A DNA stretch of 64,000 bases from Chitinophagaceae bacterium (lineage in GTDB: Bacteria > Bacteroidota > Bacteroidia > Chitinophagales > Chitinophagaceae). The notes below the pieces were generated by a model. That model had not been told where the DNA came from and ran no database searches. It saw only the letters and a program-made list of their open reading frames with translations. The DNA is taken from NCBI GenBank assembly GCA_016720775.1, contig JADKJX010000009.1, forward strand, positions 62,001-126,000. The letters are read 5' to 3'. Shown here one piece after another: positions 62,128 through 64,000 of this stretch (its first letter is position 1; each line of letters begins with the position of its first letter). The position numbers and the translations under genes are program-made.

Positions 62128-63201
62128 ATGAAAGTGGTTTTTATCGTACGGGCAACATTATACAACTCTCCGGGTGGCGATACCATCCAGGTGAATGAAA
62201 CTGCACGGCATTTAAAAGAAATGGATGTGGAGGTAGACATCCGTAAGGCTGATGAAACGATCGGGTACAACGACTATGACCTGCTTCACTTTTTTAATAT
62301 CACCCGCCCGGCAGATATGCTGGCTCATATTAAACGGTCTGGAAAACCATTTGTGGTTTCAACCATCCTGCTAGACTATTCAGATTACGATAAAAAAGAA
62401 CGGCATGGCTTTACTGGAAAAATGCTCAGCTTGTTTTCCGCCGATGGAATAGAATACCTGAAAACTATTTACCGTTGGGTAACCGGTAAAGACAGACTGG
62501 CCAGCATCGCTTACCTGTGGATGGGCCAGCGCCGGAGTATAAAAAAGATCCTGCGTGAAACAAAAGAGGTACTGGTTCAGGCAGAAGCAGAATACTTCGC
62601 TTTGTTAAAACGGTACGACATCGTTCCTGAATATTCAGTTGTTTACAATGGAGTGAATACAGAACTGTTTCAGCGCACAACAACGAACAGGAATGAGAAC
62701 CTGGTTCTTTGTGTGGCAAGAATTGAGGGGATAAAGAATCAATACAATCTTATCCGGGCACTGAATAATTCAGCCTATAAATTATTGCTCATTGGTGATG
62801 CAGCACCAAACCAGCAAACTTATTACGAACAATGCAAAAGCATTGCAGCAGAAAATATTTCTTTCGTCAGTCATTTACCCCAGGAACAGCTTGTAAATTA
62901 TTACTCGGCTGCCAAAGTTCATGTACTGCCCAGTTGGTTTGAAGTATGCGGGCTTTCTTCGCTGGAAGCTGCAGCCATGGGTTGCCGGGTGGTGATCAGC
63001 AATAAAGGGTTCGCCCCCTCTTATTTTAAAAACGATGCCTTTTACTGCGATCCCTCAAAGCCGCATACAATTCTGAAAGCGGTTGATGAAGCGGCAACTG
63101 CCAAAGTGAATGGCGAATTACAAAAAAGGGTTCTTCAGAATTATACCTGGCAGAAAACAGCCGAAAAAACATTATCTGTTTATAAAAAATACATAGCCTG
63201 A
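62128..63201 (+). CDS. Family 4 glycosyltransferase
   Basis: 357 residues of GT-B fold. The C-terminal half carries ENLVLCVARIEGIKNQYNLIRAL, LLIGDAAPNQQ and the GT4 E-x7-E motif in FEVCGLSSLEAAAMGCRVVIS. It starts 24 bases after the acyltransferase and its last base is the first base of the next gene's ATG (1-base overlap). Confidence 0.92.
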   Translation: MKVVFIVRATLYNSPGGDTIQVNETARHLKEMDVEVDIRKADETIGYNDYDLLHFFNITRPADMLAHIKRSGKPFVVSTILLDYSDYDKKERHGFTGKMLSLFSADGIEYLKTIYRWVTGKDRLASIAYLWMGQRRSIKKILRETKEVLVQAEAEYFALLKRYDIVPEYSVVYNGVNTELFQRTTTNRNENLVLCVARIEGIKNQYNLIRALNNSAYKLLLIGDAAPNQQTYYEQCKSIAAENISFVSHLPQEQLVNYYSAAKVHVLPSWFEVCGLSSLEAAAMGCRVVISNKGFAPSYFKNDAFYCDPSKPHTILKAVDEAATAKVNGELQKRVLQNYTWQKTAEKTLSVYKKYIA

Positions 63202-64000
63202 TGCAGTCATTGAACATTGCAATAATCGGTTCAAGAGGGATCCCCAATTATTATGGCGGGTTCGAACAAATGGCCCAATACCTTGCCGTTGGATTATTGA
63301 ACAAAGGGCACGAAGTAACGGTTTATAATTCGCATAACCATCCTTTTAAAGGGGATGAATGGAATGGCGTGAAGATCATCCATTGCTTTGATGCAGAAAA
63401 TATGATCGGCACGGCCGGGCAATTTGTGTACGATTTCAATTGCATCGTGAATGCACGGAAGAAAAAATTTGACGTACTGCTGTTCCTGGGATATACCAGC
63501 AGTTCTGTCTGGGGTAAGATCTTTCCAAAGAATGCGGTCATCATTTCCAATATGGATGGCATGGAATGGAAACGGGACAAATACAGCAAGCCGGTGCAGA
63601 AATTCCTGCGCTATGCCGAAAAGCTTGCCGTTAAATACAGCCACTATTTCATTGCCGACTCCACGGTTATTCAATCTTATGTAGAGAAGAAATACAATAT
63701 CAGCAGCAAGTATATTCCTTATGGCGCCGAGATATTTGCCAACAAGAATGAATGCGTGCTGGCAAAGTATGGCGTTTCAAAAAACAACTACCACATGCTG
63801 ATGGCGAGGATGGAGCCGAGAATAATATTGATATGATACTGGAGGGATTTCACAAAAGCAATTCTGAAAAGACATTCATTGTGATCGGCAATCATCATAA
63901 TTCATACGGTAAGCTGATGTATAGTAAATACAGTCACGATAAGCGAATTCATTTTGCCGGGGCCGTTTATGATGCCGAAATAACCAACACCCTCCGGGCC
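63201..64000 (+). CDS. DUF1972/GT4-type glycosyltransferase, frameshifted and cut by window edge
   Basis: The first 205 residues are a DUF1972 N-terminal domain (IAIIGSRGIPNYYGGFEQMAQYLA, FDVLLFLGYTSSSVWGKIF, NMDGMEWKRDKYSKPVQKFLRYAEKLA), as in rhamnosyltransferase-like GT4 enzymes. At 63818 one G is missing (GAGCCGAGAAT where GAGCCGGAGAAT is expected), which ends the frame at 63836; the shifted frame continues as EPENNIDMILEGFHKSNSEKTFIVIGNHHN to the window edge. With the G restored the gene would run on past base 64000. Confidence 0.85.

Noticed and set aside
1..64000. CRISPR array or cas genes
   Set aside because: No array of regularly spaced direct repeats and no cas gene were seen; the Cas4-like cysteines at 48 kb belong to a helicase-nuclease.

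Overview
The window comes from a member of the Bacteroidota, most likely the Chitinophagaceae. The signs are promoters of the TTG-N19-TAnnTTTG type with no Shine-Dalgarno sequences, two giant secreted proteins with type IX secretion C-terminal sorting domains, TPR-type sensor kinases without periplasmic ligand domains, ECF sigma factors each followed by an envelope protein, a ribosomal protein THX gene, and families typical of the phylum (DUF4286, DUF5777, DUF3137, split metH). The assignment is inferred from gene content and promoter style only.

Layout. 1-966: 3' end of a Y_Y_Y-type sensor kinase. 1.0-9.1 kb: accessory region with two divergent groups. On the minus strand are two outer-membrane proteins and a small protein; on the plus strand is an operon-like run of membrane protein, FRG-domain protein, membrane protein, DUF5675 protein, small protein and outer-membrane protein. 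9.5-10.8 kb: an AT-rich, overlapping pair encoding a nucleotidyltransferase-fold protein and a stand-alone GT51 peptidoglycan glycosyltransferase domain. 11.1-14.4 kb: a lone LuxR-type HTH protein, then rplM-rpsI-rpsB-tsf. 14.5-31.8 kb: a block between tsf and pyrH with two TPR kinase/response regulator pairs, a 2342-residue LamG adhesin-like protein, a methyltransferase and an ELWxTDGT-repeat protein. 32.0-46.4 kb: mostly housekeeping (pyrH, pdxH, THX, HU, exonuclease III, metH in pieces, recR) plus a sigma factor/envelope-barrel pair. 46.5-57.2 kb: Ig-like lipoprotein, UvrD-type helicase-nuclease, erythromycin esterase-like protein, SRPBCC protein, tRNA-Arg(CCT), a second sigma factor/envelope-barrel pair and a DUF5777 protein. 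57.3-64.0 kb: start of a surface polysaccharide locus (flippase, polymerase/ligase, glycosyltransferases, acyltransferase).

Points that stand out: (1) three copies of an inverted repeat AATRCC-N8-GGTATT lie upstream of a sensor kinase, its response regulator and the giant LamG gene, which defines a likely regulon; (2) the nucleotidyltransferase + GT51 pair and the FRG/DUF5675 membrane cluster are the best candidates for undescribed systems; (3) two sigma factors are each translationally coupled to a protein that joins an inner-membrane segment to an outer-membrane barrel; (4) four genes (metH, a YceI gene, one envelope barrel, the last glycosyltransferase) each look broken by loss of a single coding-strand G, which points to sequencing indels rather than biology.
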